DNA of 64,000 nucleotides from Blautia sp. An249 (lineage in GTDB: Bacteria > Bacillota > Clostridia > Lachnospirales > Lachnospiraceae). The stretch is from positions 1 to 64,000 of the forward strand of contig NZ_NFJL01000020.1 of the NCBI RefSeq assembly GCF_002159835.1, written 5' to 3'. Within the stretch, counting starts at the first letter, position 1; each line of letters begins with the position of its first letter. A program made the translations under genes and the position numbers. The notes beneath the pieces are model-generated. The model had not been told where the DNA came from. It made no database searches and saw only the letters and a program-made list of their open reading frames with translations. Shown here piece after piece: positions 15,934-24,673 of the stretch.

Positions 15934-17700
15934 TTACATACGCTCCGGCGCGGAGAATCCCAGCATATCGATACAGGATTCCAGCACCTGTCTGGTTAAA
16001 TCCAGAAGAATCAGCCAGGAGCTTTTCTGGCTCTCATTTTCTTCACTTAAAATCTTTGTTTCATGATAAAAACGATTAAATGCATTGGAAATCTCATAAA
16101 TGTAAGCGCAGATTTTATGAGGCGCTTTTTCCTCAAAAGCGTTTTCAATCACTTCCCGGTAACGGGTCAATTCCAACATCAGAGCTTTCTCACTGTCGTT
16201 GGCGGCTGCCAGCAGCTCTTTGCCTCCCAAAGTTCCGCCTTCTTCCTGGTAACGGGACAGAATAGACTTAATCCGCACAATGGTATACAAAATATAAGGG
16301 CCCGTATTTCCCTCAAAGGAAGTAAACCGATCCACATCGAAGATATAGTCTTTGGTTGCCTGATTGGAAAGATCTCCGTATTTTATAGCGGATAATCCCA
16401 CGATTTCTGCTGTCTTCTCCGCCTCTTTATCCCTTACACTGCGGTTTTCCACAATCTTTTTGAACATTTCTTCATCAATCTCTGAAATCAGGTTTTCCAG
16501 ACGCATCACCCCGCCCTCCCGGGTTTTAAAAGGTTTTCCGTCTTTTCCGTTCATGGTTCCGAATCCCAGGAAAGACAAAGCTGTATCCGGCTCTACAATT
16601 TTCGTTTTCCTTGCACAGCGGAATACCTGGATAAAGTGAAGCTCCTGACGCTTATCCACCACATAGAGGATTTCATCCGGATGGAATAATTTCATACGTT
16701 CCACAATGGTCGCCAGGTCTGTAGTGGTATATAAGGAAGCGCCGTCCGATTTCAGGAGAATACACGGAGGAACTTCTTTCGTATCCTGTTCTTCCTTTAC
16801 ATCCACCACCAAAGCTCCCTGATCTTCGTACGCATAGCCTTCCTGTTTCATCTTCTCTACCATATCCGGGATATAAGGCTGGGCATCAGATTCTTTTTTC
16901 CAGAGATCAAATTCCACATTCAGCTTTTCATAGTTTCTCTTCAGATCCCGAATAGAAACATTCATAATATGTTCCCATAAGGCCATATATCCCCTGTGTC
17001 CCTGCTGAAGCAGATGCGTCGCCTCCAGGGCCTCCTGACGATACTGCTCGTCTTCCTTTGATCTGGCACTGGCAGAGGGATAAATCTCTTCCAGTTCGGA
17101 AATGGTAAAGGGAGCTTCTTTGGGATATTCTCCCTGGTAATCTTCCTGGAAATAAACCAGATCCGGCTGGCGATGACGCACTTCTGTGATAATCAGACCC
17201 ATCTGAAGTCCCCAGTCTCCCAGATGCACATCTCCAATCATCTTATGGCCCAGTTTCCTTCCGATTCTCTTGATACTCTCTCCGATGATCGCCGAGCGCA
17301 GATGTCCCACATGAAGTGGTTTCGCCACATTGGGGCCGCCGTAATCAATGATAATCGTTTTGGGACTGGAAGTTTTCTGAAGGGACAGATTCTCGTCCTG
17401 ATACATTTCCTGAAGATAAGATTTCAGAAACTCTTTGGACAGTTTCAGGTTAATAAAGCCCGGATTCACGGCTTCCACACTTTCAAAAACCGGGGAATCT
17501 TTCAACTGTTCTGTCACATCGCCGGCAATCATAATCGGCGCTTTTCTGTATGTCTTAGCTCCTGCCATTGCTCCGTTGCACTGAAATTCACACAGATCCG
17601 GACGGTTTGACAGGGTCACCTTTCCATAGGAAGGATCGTATCCGGCTTTTTCAAACGCCGCATGCATCTCCTTTTCCAACTGTTTCATCCATTTTTCCAT
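15934..17700 (-). CDS. argS: Arginyl-tRNA synthetase
   Basis: A class I aminoacyl-tRNA synthetase that charges tRNA-Arg, 588 residues. It has the N-terminal additional domain (about 1-105), the HIGH motif as HVGH in KPLHVGHLRSA (about 125-135), and the C-terminal DALR anticodon-binding domain. A canonical KMSK is absent, as in many ArgRS; the loop reads GKPFKTREGG. I use the ATG at 17700, with GAGGAG upstream, instead of a 14-codon longer frame. It follows degV by 63 nt on the same strand. Confidence 0.96.
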   Translation of the reverse strand: MEKWMKQLEKEMHAAFEKAGYDPSYGKVTLSNRPDLCEFQCNGAMAGAKTYRKAPIMIAGDVTEQLKDSPVFESVEAVNPGFINLKLSKEFLKSYLQEMYQDENLSLQKTSSPKTIIIDYGGPNVAKPLHVGHLRSAIIGESIKRIGRKLGHKMIGDVHLGDWGLQMGLIITEVRHRQPDLVYFQEDYQGEYPKEAPFTISELEEIYPSASARSKEDEQYRQEALEATHLLQQGHRGYMALWEHIMNVSIRDLKRNYEKLNVEFDLWKKESDAQPYIPDMVEKMKQEGYAYEDQGALVVDVKEEQDTKEVPPCILLKSDGASLYTTTDLATIVERMKLFHPDEILYVVDKRQELHFIQVFRCARKTKIVEPDTALSFLGFGTMNGKDGKPFKTREGGVMRLENLISEIDEEMFKKIVENRSVRDKEAEKTAEIVGLSAIKYGDLSNQATKDYIFDVDRFTSFEGNTGPYILYTIVRIKSILSRYQEEGGTLGGKELLAAANDSEKALMLELTRYREVIENAFEEKAPHKICAYIYEISNAFNRFYHETKILSEENESQKSSWLILLDLTRQVLESCIDMLGFSAPERM

Positions 17701-17763
17701 AAATTTTCCAACTCCTCTTTTACAGACGGGAATGCGAAGCACAGCCGTCTGGATTTCATAATT

Positions 17764-18633
17764 TTATAATACAACTTTTTTCGCACAGGCCACTGCCAGA
17801 GCCCCATGACCAATATGACAGGCCACGCTTAATGAGAGGGGATCCATGTGTATTTCATATCCCGGAAAAGCCTGCTCCAGTTCTTTTTTCCACTCTTGTG
17901 CCTCTTCTGGATTTCCTGCGTACGCCGCCTCCAGACACATCTCTCCCCGGTCTGCATACTCTTTGAAACGATTCTCAAAGTCCTCTTTCATGGCTTTTAT
18001 CATCACTCGTTTCGCCTGTTTCTTTCCTCTGACTTTTGCATAAGCATCCAGCTTATCCCCCTGTATCTGAAGCACCGGCTTTAGATTCAGAACCGTTCCG
18101 ATGGCGGCTGCCGCCGGAGTGATCCTTCCGCCTTTCTTCAGATATTTCAGAGTTTCCAGCGTAATATAAATGCTGGATTCTCTCTTTTCTTTCTCTAAAA
18201 TCTCTTTTATTTCTGCCGCGCTTTTTCCCTGTTCTGCCAGGTATAAGGCATCCAGCACAGACTGTCTCTGCGTTACCGAAATTCTCTGGTTGTCCACCAC
18301 CTGAACTTTTCCTTTATACTCTTTTGCCAGCATTGTAGCCGTCCCACAGGAAGCGCTTAACCCGCTGGACATGGGGATATGCACAATCTCTTCCCAGTCT
18401 TTTAACAACCCATCCCAAAGCTTCTGAAGATCTGCCGGGGCAGGCTGTGAAGTGGAAATAGGCTCATCTCTCTTAAGACTTTCATAAAACTCTTCCTGTG
18501 TAAGTGTAATCCCTTCCAGATAAAGATTTTCATTTAAATAAAAAGGCATCGGAAGTACAGTAATTCCCAACTTATCTGCCTCTTTTTGAGTAATTCCGCT
18601 GTTACTGTCTGTCACGACTGCAGTTTTTCCCAT
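17764..18633 (-). CDS. DegV-family fatty-acid-binding protein
   Basis: A 289-residue cytosolic protein of the DegV/FakB family, which binds a fatty acid and in FakB presents it to the FakA kinase. It has the N-terminal VTDSNSGI signature (about 7-14), the STSQPAP loop (about 59-65) and the SSGLSASCGTA motif (about 88-98), whose Ser/Thr residues hold the carboxylate. The C-terminal HIGHG motif is present. GGGAG precedes the ATG by 6 nt. Its promoter abuts that of the divergent LUD gene. Confidence 0.92.
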   Translation of the reverse strand: MGKTAVVTDSNSGITQKEADKLGITVLPMPFYLNENLYLEGITLTQEEFYESLKRDEPISTSQPAPADLQKLWDGLLKDWEEIVHIPMSSGLSASCGTATMLAKEYKGKVQVVDNQRISVTQRQSVLDALYLAEQGKSAAEIKEILEKEKRESSIYITLETLKYLKKGGRITPAAAAIGTVLNLKPVLQIQGDKLDAYAKVRGKKQAKRVMIKAMKEDFENRFKEYADRGEMCLEAAYAGNPEEAQEWKKELEQAFPGYEIHMDPLSLSVACHIGHGALAVACAKKVVL

Positions 18634-18688
18634 ATGGTTCTCCCTTTCTCCTTTAACTGACCAAGCAGACTAATATTTGCATTTCTAT

Positions 18689-18746
18689 ATTCTATCACAG
18701 ATTGCAGGATACCTCAATTGAAAATATGCCGTTAAAATGCTATACT
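18689..18746. promoter_or_regulatory. Back-to-back promoters of degV (-) and the LUD gene (+)
   Basis: Minus strand: TTGAGG (18717-18712), 17 nt, TAGAAT (18694-18689). Plus strand: TTGAAA (18718-18723), 17 nt, TATACT (18741-18746). The two -35 boxes touch without a single base between them, so only one polymerase can easily bind at a time. Confidence 0.75.
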
Positions 18747-18780
18747 GAAAAAAATCTGAAAATTAAAGGAGGATATGAAT

Positions 18781-19416
18781 ATGTCGTGGAAAACAGACGC
18801 CTGCGCCTCTTCTGCAGAGGTTCTGGCGAAAAAGTTTCAAAAAAGAGGAATGAATTTCTATCATGTACAGACAAAAGAAGAAGCGAAAGAGAAGATTCTC
18901 TCTTTGATTCCGGAAGGTTCTTCCGTTACCTGGGGAGGTTCCGTTTCCATGGAAGAAGCCGGCGTGACCGAGGCCATTATAAATGGAAATTATGAATTTA
19001 TCGATCGCGGCAATTTCTCCTCTCCGGAAGAAAAACGCGCCTTATACGGGAAGATTGTCTGTTCCGATTATTTTCTCATGAGTACAAATGCCTTTACCGC
19101 AGACGGAGAATTGGTAAACATTGACGGAGCCAGCAACCGCGTTGCCTGTCTGGCTCATGGCCCGCAGCATGTGATTGTTCTGGCAAGTATGAACAAGCTC
19201 TGTCAGAACACAGACGATGCCATCCGCCGAATCCGGCTTCACGCCTGTCCTCCTAACGCGCTGCGAGTTCATGCCGATACTCCCTGCGCCAGGACCGGTT
19301 TCTGCGCGGACTGCACCAGCGACGACTGCATCTGCTGTCAGATTATGATTACCCGTTTTTCCAGAATCAAGGGACGCATTACTGTCATTCTGACCGATGA
19401 AGAATTAGGTTTCTAA
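18781..19416 (+). CDS. LUD-domain protein (LutC/YkgG family)
   Basis: A 211-residue LUD (DUF162) protein, related to lactate-utilisation subunits. Motifs are VTWGGSVSMEEAG (about 50-62), STNAFTADGELVNIDGASNRVACLAHGP (about 99-126) and a C-terminal cysteine cluster in ARTGFCADCTSDDCICC (about 180-197). The cysteines suggest metal or iron-sulfur binding. I prefer the ATG at 18781 because AGGAGG sits 8 nt before it; the ATG at 18775 is only 2 nt from the Shine-Dalgarno. It is monocistronic, without lutA/lutB partners here, as is common in Clostridia. Confidence 0.9.
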   Translation: MSWKTDACASSAEVLAKKFQKRGMNFYHVQTKEEAKEKILSLIPEGSSVTWGGSVSMEEAGVTEAIINGNYEFIDRGNFSSPEEKRALYGKIVCSDYFLMSTNAFTADGELVNIDGASNRVACLAHGPQHVIVLASMNKLCQNTDDAIRRIRLHACPPNALRVHADTPCARTGFCADCTSDDCICCQIMITRFSRIKGRITVILTDEELGF

Positions 19417-19420
19417 CAAT

Positions 19421-19461
19421 AAAAGGAATGGGGAAGTCGTTTGGACTTTCCCATTCCTTTT
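19421..19461. terminator. Bidirectional terminator between the LUD gene and ptsI
   Basis: An 18-bp stem with one internal mismatch (19421-19438 with 19444-19461) starts AAAAGGAATGGG and ends with CCCATTCCTTTT. It serves the LUD gene on plus and ptsI on minus. Confidence 0.88.
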
Positions 19462-19469
19462 ATTAATAA

Positions 19470-21086
19470 TTAATCCATGTCACGAATGATCTTTCGGATT
19501 GGAAGGATGAAGGTCGGGGATACAGATAATTCGTCAACACCCATTTGTACGAATTTCTCTGTCAGACTTGTGTCTGCTCCCAATTCTCCGCAGATACCTG
19601 CCCAGATTCCTTCTTTATGTGCGTTATCAACTACCATCTGAATCATACGCAGGATAGCTTCATGATGAGAATCATAAATATTATCCAGTTTCGCATTCTG
19701 ACGGTCAATTGCCAGTGTATACTGAGTCAGATCATTGGTTCCGATACTGAAGAAATCCACTTCTTTCGCCAGGAGATCACTGATAATTACAGATGCCGGA
19801 GTCTCAATCATAACTCCCTGCTCAATGTCTGCCTTGAAAGGAATTCCCTGCTCGGTCAGCTCTGCCTGTACTTCCTTAACAATTTCTTTGATCTGAAGTA
19901 CTTCTTTTACAGAAATAATCATCGGATACATAATGGCAATATTGCCATACATACTTGCACGGAAGAGTGCGCGAAGCTGAGTTTTAAATATTTCCGGCCT
20001 GTCCAGACAGATACGGATTGCACGATAACCCATCGCCGGATTTTCTTCGTGATCCATATTGAAATAATCAATCTGTTTATCTGCGCCGATGTCCAGAGTA
20101 CGGATAATCACCTTCTTGCCCGCCATATTCTGAGCTACGGTCTTATAAATCTGGAACTGCTCTTCTTCTGTAGGATAATTGTCCTTTTCCAGATAAATAA
20201 ATTCACTTCGGAAAAGACCGATTCCTCCTGCATCATTCTGAAGAACTGACGCTACGTCCGACATACCGCCAATGTTCGCATAAAGCTTAATAGGACGGCC
20301 GCCTTTTGTGACGGTTTCCTTTCCTTTCATGCTTCTTAACATTTCAGCCTGATGAAGCTCTTCCTCTTTGAGTTTTTTATATTTTTCCAGAGTTTCTTCA
20401 TCCGGTTCCACAAGGAATGTGCCGTTTTTTCCGTCTACAATGGCTGTCTTTCCGTTCATGCTGTTGGTAAATTCAATATTAATCAGCGCCGGAATGTTCA
20501 TAGTTCTTGCCAAAATGGCAGTATGGGAATTGGAAGAACCCAGACGTGTTACAAAAGCAAGGACTTTACTCTTATCCATCTGCACCGTTTCACTTGGTGC
20601 CAGGTCTTCTGCAACCACAATTACCGGATCATCAGAGTCCATATCCTCATTATCTGTTCCGGAAAGTATACGTACCAGCCGATCGGAAATGTCTTTTACA
20701 TCGGCTGCCCTTGCTTTCATATAATCGTCATCCATGCTGGAAAACATAGCAGCAAAGTTATCTCCTGTGGTAGCAACTGCATATTCTGCATTGACTGCCT
20801 CTGTCTCAATGATATTTTTTATGGAATCCATATAATCATCGTCATCCATCATCATCTGATGAACTTCAAAAATTGCCGCTCCTGATTCTCCGACTTCCTG
20901 TACCGCTTTATCATACAGTTTCTGAAGCTGAGCGATTCCTTTTGTTTTCGCATTTTCCAATCTGGCAATCTCTGTCGCCGTATTTTCTACATGCTTTCTT
21001 TTAATATCAGATTCTTCTTTTTTCAGGATAGAAATTTTACCAATGGCGATTCCTGAAAAAACTGCTTTACCCTGTAATACTTCCAT
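19470..21086 (-). CDS. ptsI: Phosphoenolpyruvate-protein phosphotransferase (PTS enzyme I)
   Basis: Enzyme I of the phosphotransferase system, 538 residues. It takes phosphate from PEP and passes it to HPr in the cytosol. The phosphorylated His lies in SSNSHTAILARTM (about residue 186). The PEP-binding barrel shows GIGLFRSEFIY (about 292-302) and EQGVMIETPASV (about 425-436), and the catalytic-Cys region is GICGE. It lies 14 nt after ptsH, so ptsH-ptsI form an operon. Confidence 0.95.
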   Translation of the reverse strand: MEVLQGKAVFSGIAIGKISILKKEESDIKRKHVENTATEIARLENAKTKGIAQLQKLYDKAVQEVGESGAAIFEVHQMMMDDDDYMDSIKNIIETEAVNAEYAVATTGDNFAAMFSSMDDDYMKARAADVKDISDRLVRILSGTDNEDMDSDDPVIVVAEDLAPSETVQMDKSKVLAFVTRLGSSNSHTAILARTMNIPALINIEFTNSMNGKTAIVDGKNGTFLVEPDEETLEKYKKLKEEELHQAEMLRSMKGKETVTKGGRPIKLYANIGGMSDVASVLQNDAGGIGLFRSEFIYLEKDNYPTEEEQFQIYKTVAQNMAGKKVIIRTLDIGADKQIDYFNMDHEENPAMGYRAIRICLDRPEIFKTQLRALFRASMYGNIAIMYPMIISVKEVLQIKEIVKEVQAELTEQGIPFKADIEQGVMIETPASVIISDLLAKEVDFFSIGTNDLTQYTLAIDRQNAKLDNIYDSHHEAILRMIQMVVDNAHKEGIWAGICGELGADTSLTEKFVQMGVDELSVSPTFILPIRKIIRDMD

Positions 21087-21100
21087 TTCTCTCCCGCCTT

Positions 21101-21358
21101 TTACAGATTGTTCTCAAGGAATGTTTTGATAACGTCGGCGTCAGCCTCTTCTGTATCACCTTCTACGGTAACGGTGATTTCATCGTTCTGTTTTACTCCA
21201 AGTCCCATCAGACCGAAGATTTTTTTAGCGTCGCCTTTCTTTCCGCCTTTTTCAATTGTAATCTTGCTGCCCAGTTTTCCTGCTTCTTTCACCAGCAAAC
21301 CTGCCGGTCTTGCATGAATTCCAAGTTCATCCTTAATCACGTATTTGAATGTTACCAT
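21101..21358 (-). CDS. ptsH: HPr-like phosphocarrier protein lacking the regulatory Ser46
   Basis: An 85-residue HPr that carries phosphate from enzyme I to PTS permeases. The active His15 sits in GIHARPAG. In low-GC Gram-positive bacteria Ser46 is phosphorylated by HPr kinase to control CcpA; here position 46 is Lys and position 48 is Phe (AKKIFGLMGLG). This copy therefore probably works in transport or as a partner of the adjacent ptsI but not in Ser46 signalling. AGGAGGG precedes the ATG. Confidence 0.93.
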   Translation of the reverse strand: MVTFKYVIKDELGIHARPAGLLVKEAGKLGSKITIEKGGKKGDAKKIFGLMGLGVKQNDEITVTVEGDTEEADADVIKTFLENNL

Positions 21359-21392
21359 TTTAAATCCCTCCTAAAATATTTTGCGTGTTCCT

Positions 21393-21422
21393 ATTATATC
21401 ATAATCCACAATGGATTTCCAA
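21393..21422 (-). promoter_or_regulatory. ptsH-ptsI promoter
   Basis: On the minus strand TTGGAA (21422-21417), 18 nt and TATAAT (21398-21393). It lies between the membrane-protein operon end and ptsH, so the pts genes are transcribed separately. Confidence 0.6.
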
Positions 21423-21430
21423 AAAATTAT

Positions 21431-22447
21431 TTATTTTTTTGATAAAATCACGGACTTTTTTAAAGAAAACAGGGCCAATCCGCTGTAAATTATCATCTGA
21501 ATGCTGCAAATTCCTCTCTGAAGCGCCCCGGGTTCTGAAGAAATGCCCAAAGACAGTTCAAAACTTCTCCTCCACTGGGCGATTTTTTCTTCAAAAAATG
21601 AGAAATCCGACCACCTGGTGGGAATCCAGTCAGCGGGCAAAGACAGCGTGTCGGTAAGAACCCAGATACAAATTGCGGCCATTACAGCCAAAGCCGCCGT
21701 ATATCCCCATTTCCAGTATACCAAAATTTCCTTCTTTCCTTTGGCATACGCTGCTGCCTGAATGATCAGGAAAGCAGGGAAGAGTAAAAGGCCGAGAGCT
21801 CCTGCCAATTGCTTCCACCCGTTGTTTATGGATCTTACAGAAAATCCGTAAGTGATAAAAAACTGCTGTGCATAGGTATCCGCCGATTCTGATTCGGGAA
21901 TCCGCAGATTGATCATGGTAAAGGGAAACGTCTCCTCTTCCTCCTGAAAAAGTACTGTCTGTTCCTCTATATCCAGTACTTTACGGATTATATATGTTTT
22001 TGTCTCTGATTTTCCTTCCTTTGTGAATTCCCTGGTAATCTCCTGACCGGCCGCCTCTCTGGTTCCAAACAGAGCAAGAGCCGTCTGCGCGTCAATGAGA
22101 CAGCCTTTTCTGTCTGTTATATCCAGTCCGGAAGCCTGCCAGTAATAACAGGTCATATTTCCAAAGCAGGCAATGGTTTTCGCTTCTGTGCTTCTACCAT
22201 TATTTTCATTCTGATAACTTTCTATTCCCACACTGCTCCAAAAGCAGAAATCTCTTGGTTCTTCCTCCTCTTTTTCCGTTTCCCAGACAGAGGCAGCCTC
22301 TTTTCGGAGGGGAAAACGGGAAGTCAGCGTCCCCCGGTAAATAGCATTCCCCTCATCTGCCAGAGGATACAAAAGAACAGCAAAAAAGTAAAACAACAGA
22401 GATGCCAGAAGCCACAGGAAAGAAATTCCATATCTTTTTTTATTCAT
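21431..22447 (-). CDS. Membrane protein of unknown function, MacB-core-like
   Basis: A 338-residue protein that I do not recognise with confidence. One N-terminal membrane segment (about 8-27) is followed by about 180 residues outside the membrane (GCLIDAQTALALFGT, GQEITREFT). This part resembles the periplasmic core of MacB/FtsX permeases. Three or four more segments follow (about 215-235, 247-268, 310-330). It is the last gene of the permease-permease-adaptor operon and overlaps the adaptor gene by 8 nt. It could be a permease-like partner of the adaptor. Confidence 0.55.
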   Translation of the reverse strand: MNKKRYGISFLWLLASLLFYFFAVLLYPLADEGNAIYRGTLTSRFPLRKEAASVWETEKEEEEPRDFCFWSSVGIESYQNENNGRSTEAKTIACFGNMTCYYWQASGLDITDRKGCLIDAQTALALFGTREAAGQEITREFTKEGKSETKTYIIRKVLDIEEQTVLFQEEEETFPFTMINLRIPESESADTYAQQFFITYGFSVRSINNGWKQLAGALGLLLFPAFLIIQAAAYAKGKKEILVYWKWGYTAALAVMAAICIWVLTDTLSLPADWIPTRWSDFSFFEEKIAQWRRSFELSLGISSEPGALQRGICSIQMIIYSGLALFSLKKSVILSKK

Positions 22448-23810
22448 TTTCCTGTATCCTCACCCTGCTTCCTTCCTGTATCTCTTTATTGGAATTCACA
22501 ATTATCTTCTGATCCGAAGTCAGCGCGCCCTCTGTGAGGGCTGCATAGGACTCGTTTTTTTCAATTACAGTTACATTCACTTTTCTAACCACCATCTCTT
22601 TTCCCATTACAGATTCTTCCTCTTCTGCCACATAGACAAAATACCTTCCCTGTTCTTCATTTAAGGCTGAAAGAGGAATACAGGTCTGGTACGCCTGGGA
22701 TTCTTTTTGTATCACTGCCTCTCCTGTCTCGGAAATCTCCATTTCTTTTGCCGGGACCTCCAGATAAACGTCAAATAAAGCAGGATCCTCTTTATTTTCC
22801 CGGATCTGTTTCACTTTACATCCTGCCACTTCCCGCTCACCGTTATCCGCCTCAATCACCGCCTCCTGACCCGGCTCCACATATTTTCTGTCCTCTTCCT
22901 TTATCTGCATTATAAACTGAACGCCTCCTTCTGAAACAGCCAGAGACACTGCCGCTTCCAAAGCAGTGACGCCTCCTGTCTTTACATTCAGCCCACAGAT
23001 TACTCCCTCTGCCGGAGAAGTGATCTTTCCTTTTTTCTGTTTGAGAACCTGCAGCTTTTCCAGTTTCTCTTCCACCTGCTGCAAGTCCTGCCGGCTGGTT
23101 TCTATGGTACTGTCCCGGGTTATGGGAAGCTGGGCGTCTTCCATGGCTCTCTGGGCCTCCTGTACCTCCTGATTTCTTTTTTCCACTGCCTGATTATAGG
23201 CCTCTTCTTTCGTTCTTATCTCTTCCAGCAGAGCATCCTCCTGGGTCTGGGGATCCTGTCCCTCCTGTTCTTCCAGTGCCGCCTCTTCCTCTGCATAAAA
23301 GTTATTCAGTTTTTCATAGGCAAGATCCACTTCCTGCTGTGCATTTGCCAGATCGATTTCTCCGTTTTCCACCGCCTGTTGGTAGTCTTCCTGCGCTCTT
23401 TCGTAGGCCAGTTCCTGCTTTTTTTTCTCGGTTTCCGCATTTTCTGCGGCCGCCTCTATGGCTGCCTGCAGTTTCTTTTTTTCTCTTTCCTGCCTGGAAA
23501 TGGTCTCCTCTAAGGTATTCAAATCCAATTGGATCAGCAGTTCTCCCTTCGTCACCTTCTGCCCTTCCCGGACCCATACCTTTTCCACCTTCTGTTCTTC
23601 CTCCACGAAAATCGCTTCTTCTTTTAGTCCTTCCGTTTTTCCGGTTCCCTTTACCTGGTGGGTAATCACCTGATTTTCCATAGTCTTTACCGATACCCGG
23701 GCAATACCGAAGGAATCGGCAGCATGGGACAGAACAGTAAATCCTGCCATAAAAAGAAAAAAGATTCCTAATAATCCAGTCATTTTTTTCCGCTCCATAA
23801 GTTCCTCCAT
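22440..23810 (-). CDS. HlyD-type efflux adaptor (membrane fusion protein)
   Basis: A 456-residue protein with an N-terminal membrane anchor (about 12-30). It has a split biotinyl-lipoyl domain (KVEKVWVREGQKVTKGELLIQLD near 75-97 and GKITSPAEGVICGLNV near 262-277). A long coiled coil lies between them (about 100-255). Beta-barrel and membrane-proximal domains follow. Such adaptors normally serve ABC or RND exporters, yet it sits after two import-type sugar permeases. The start at 23810 is 3 nt after the upstream stop; an ATG four codons later has GGAGG before it and is an alternative. Confidence 0.85.
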   Translation of the reverse strand: MEELMERKKMTGLLGIFFLFMAGFTVLSHAADSFGIARVSVKTMENQVITHQVKGTGKTEGLKEEAIFVEEEQKVEKVWVREGQKVTKGELLIQLDLNTLEETISRQEREKKKLQAAIEAAAENAETEKKKQELAYERAQEDYQQAVENGEIDLANAQQEVDLAYEKLNNFYAEEEAALEEQEGQDPQTQEDALLEEIRTKEEAYNQAVEKRNQEVQEAQRAMEDAQLPITRDSTIETSRQDLQQVEEKLEKLQVLKQKKGKITSPAEGVICGLNVKTGGVTALEAAVSLAVSEGGVQFIMQIKEEDRKYVEPGQEAVIEADNGEREVAGCKVKQIRENKEDPALFDVYLEVPAKEMEISETGEAVIQKESQAYQTCIPLSALNEEQGRYFVYVAEEEESVMGKEMVVRKVNVTVIEKNESYAALTEGALTSDQKIIVNSNKEIQEGSRVRIQENE

Positions 23811-23812
23811 AT

Positions 23813-24667
23813 CTATTCCTTAATTCCCATAGAAACGATCCCCTGCTCCAGATAATTCTGTCCGGCTGCAAAAACGAAAAGAGCCGGTATCATAACAACC
23901 ACGGAGGCCGCAAAGGCCAGCCCCGCATTATCAAATCCGATCTGAGGAAGAAACAGGGAAAACGGCCACAGAGATTTGGTTTTCAGGAAAGCCATGGGCT
24001 GCTCAATGAAATTCCAGTATTCCAGAAACCCCAGTACCACAGCGGATAAAATCCCCGGGGAACCAAGGGGAAGCGCAATTTTAAAAAATATCTCCAGATG
24101 CCCTGCCCCGTCCAGTCTGGCAGCCTCTATCAGTGCTTTTGGTATGCCGGTGAAAAAGCGGTACATGATAAAAACCGGAAATGTGGAAAACACTGCAGGC
24201 AAAATCAGCCCCAGATGGGTATCCAGAAGGTTCAGATAATCCAGTAAAAGATAATCGGAAAGCATCAGAACCTGAAAAGGCATCATCATCAGCGCCACAT
24301 ACATCAGGAACAAAACCCTTTTTCCCCAAAAACGGTATTGGGAAAATCCCCAGGCGGCCGGCACACCCACCAGAAGCTGACCGATGATAATTGCACCTGT
24401 TAATTTTACAGAGTTCCAGAACATAGTAAAAAAAGACGGAGAATCTACCAGAAGCTCAACATATTGTTTCAGTGTGGGATAAAGGGGTACCAGCCGCCAC
24501 TGCACAAACCCTTCCTGCCCCTCCTGCAGAACCGGCCGCAGCATTTCCCCTAATTCCCCATCGCCGGTAAAGGAGCCGATAAACAGTAATGCTGCCGGTA
24601 AAACAGTCAAAAACGCTAAAAATCCCAGAATGCTTCCTGTAACTGCGGAAACTCTTTTTTTCTTCAT
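23813..24667 (-). CDS. Carbohydrate ABC transporter permease, MalG type
   Basis: A 284-residue inner-membrane permease with six segments. The EAA loop EAARLDGAGHLEIFFKIALP (about 192-211) contacts the ATPase. It pairs with the MalF-type permease just upstream (7 nt gap). No ATPase gene lies in this locus, so it probably borrows a shared MsmK/MsiK-like ATPase. The sugar is unknown. Confidence 0.9.
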   Translation of the reverse strand: MKKKRVSAVTGSILGFLAFLTVLPAALLFIGSFTGDGELGEMLRPVLQEGQEGFVQWRLVPLYPTLKQYVELLVDSPSFFTMFWNSVKLTGAIIIGQLLVGVPAAWGFSQYRFWGKRVLFLMYVALMMMPFQVLMLSDYLLLDYLNLLDTHLGLILPAVFSTFPVFIMYRFFTGIPKALIEAARLDGAGHLEIFFKIALPLGSPGILSAVVLGFLEYWNFIEQPMAFLKTKSLWPFSLFLPQIGFDNAGLAFAASVVVMIPALFVFAAGQNYLEQGIVSMGIKE

Positions 24668-24673
24668 CTGTCC

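Noticed and set aside
17701-17763. T-box leader before argS, or before hisS and aspS
   Set aside because: The spaces upstream of argS (63 nt), hisS (11 nt) and aspS (25 nt) are far too short for a T-box.
19545-20249. A 234-codon plus-strand frame opposite ptsI
   Set aside because: Its Cys/His/Phe-rich composition is typical of an antisense reading; ptsI is unambiguous.
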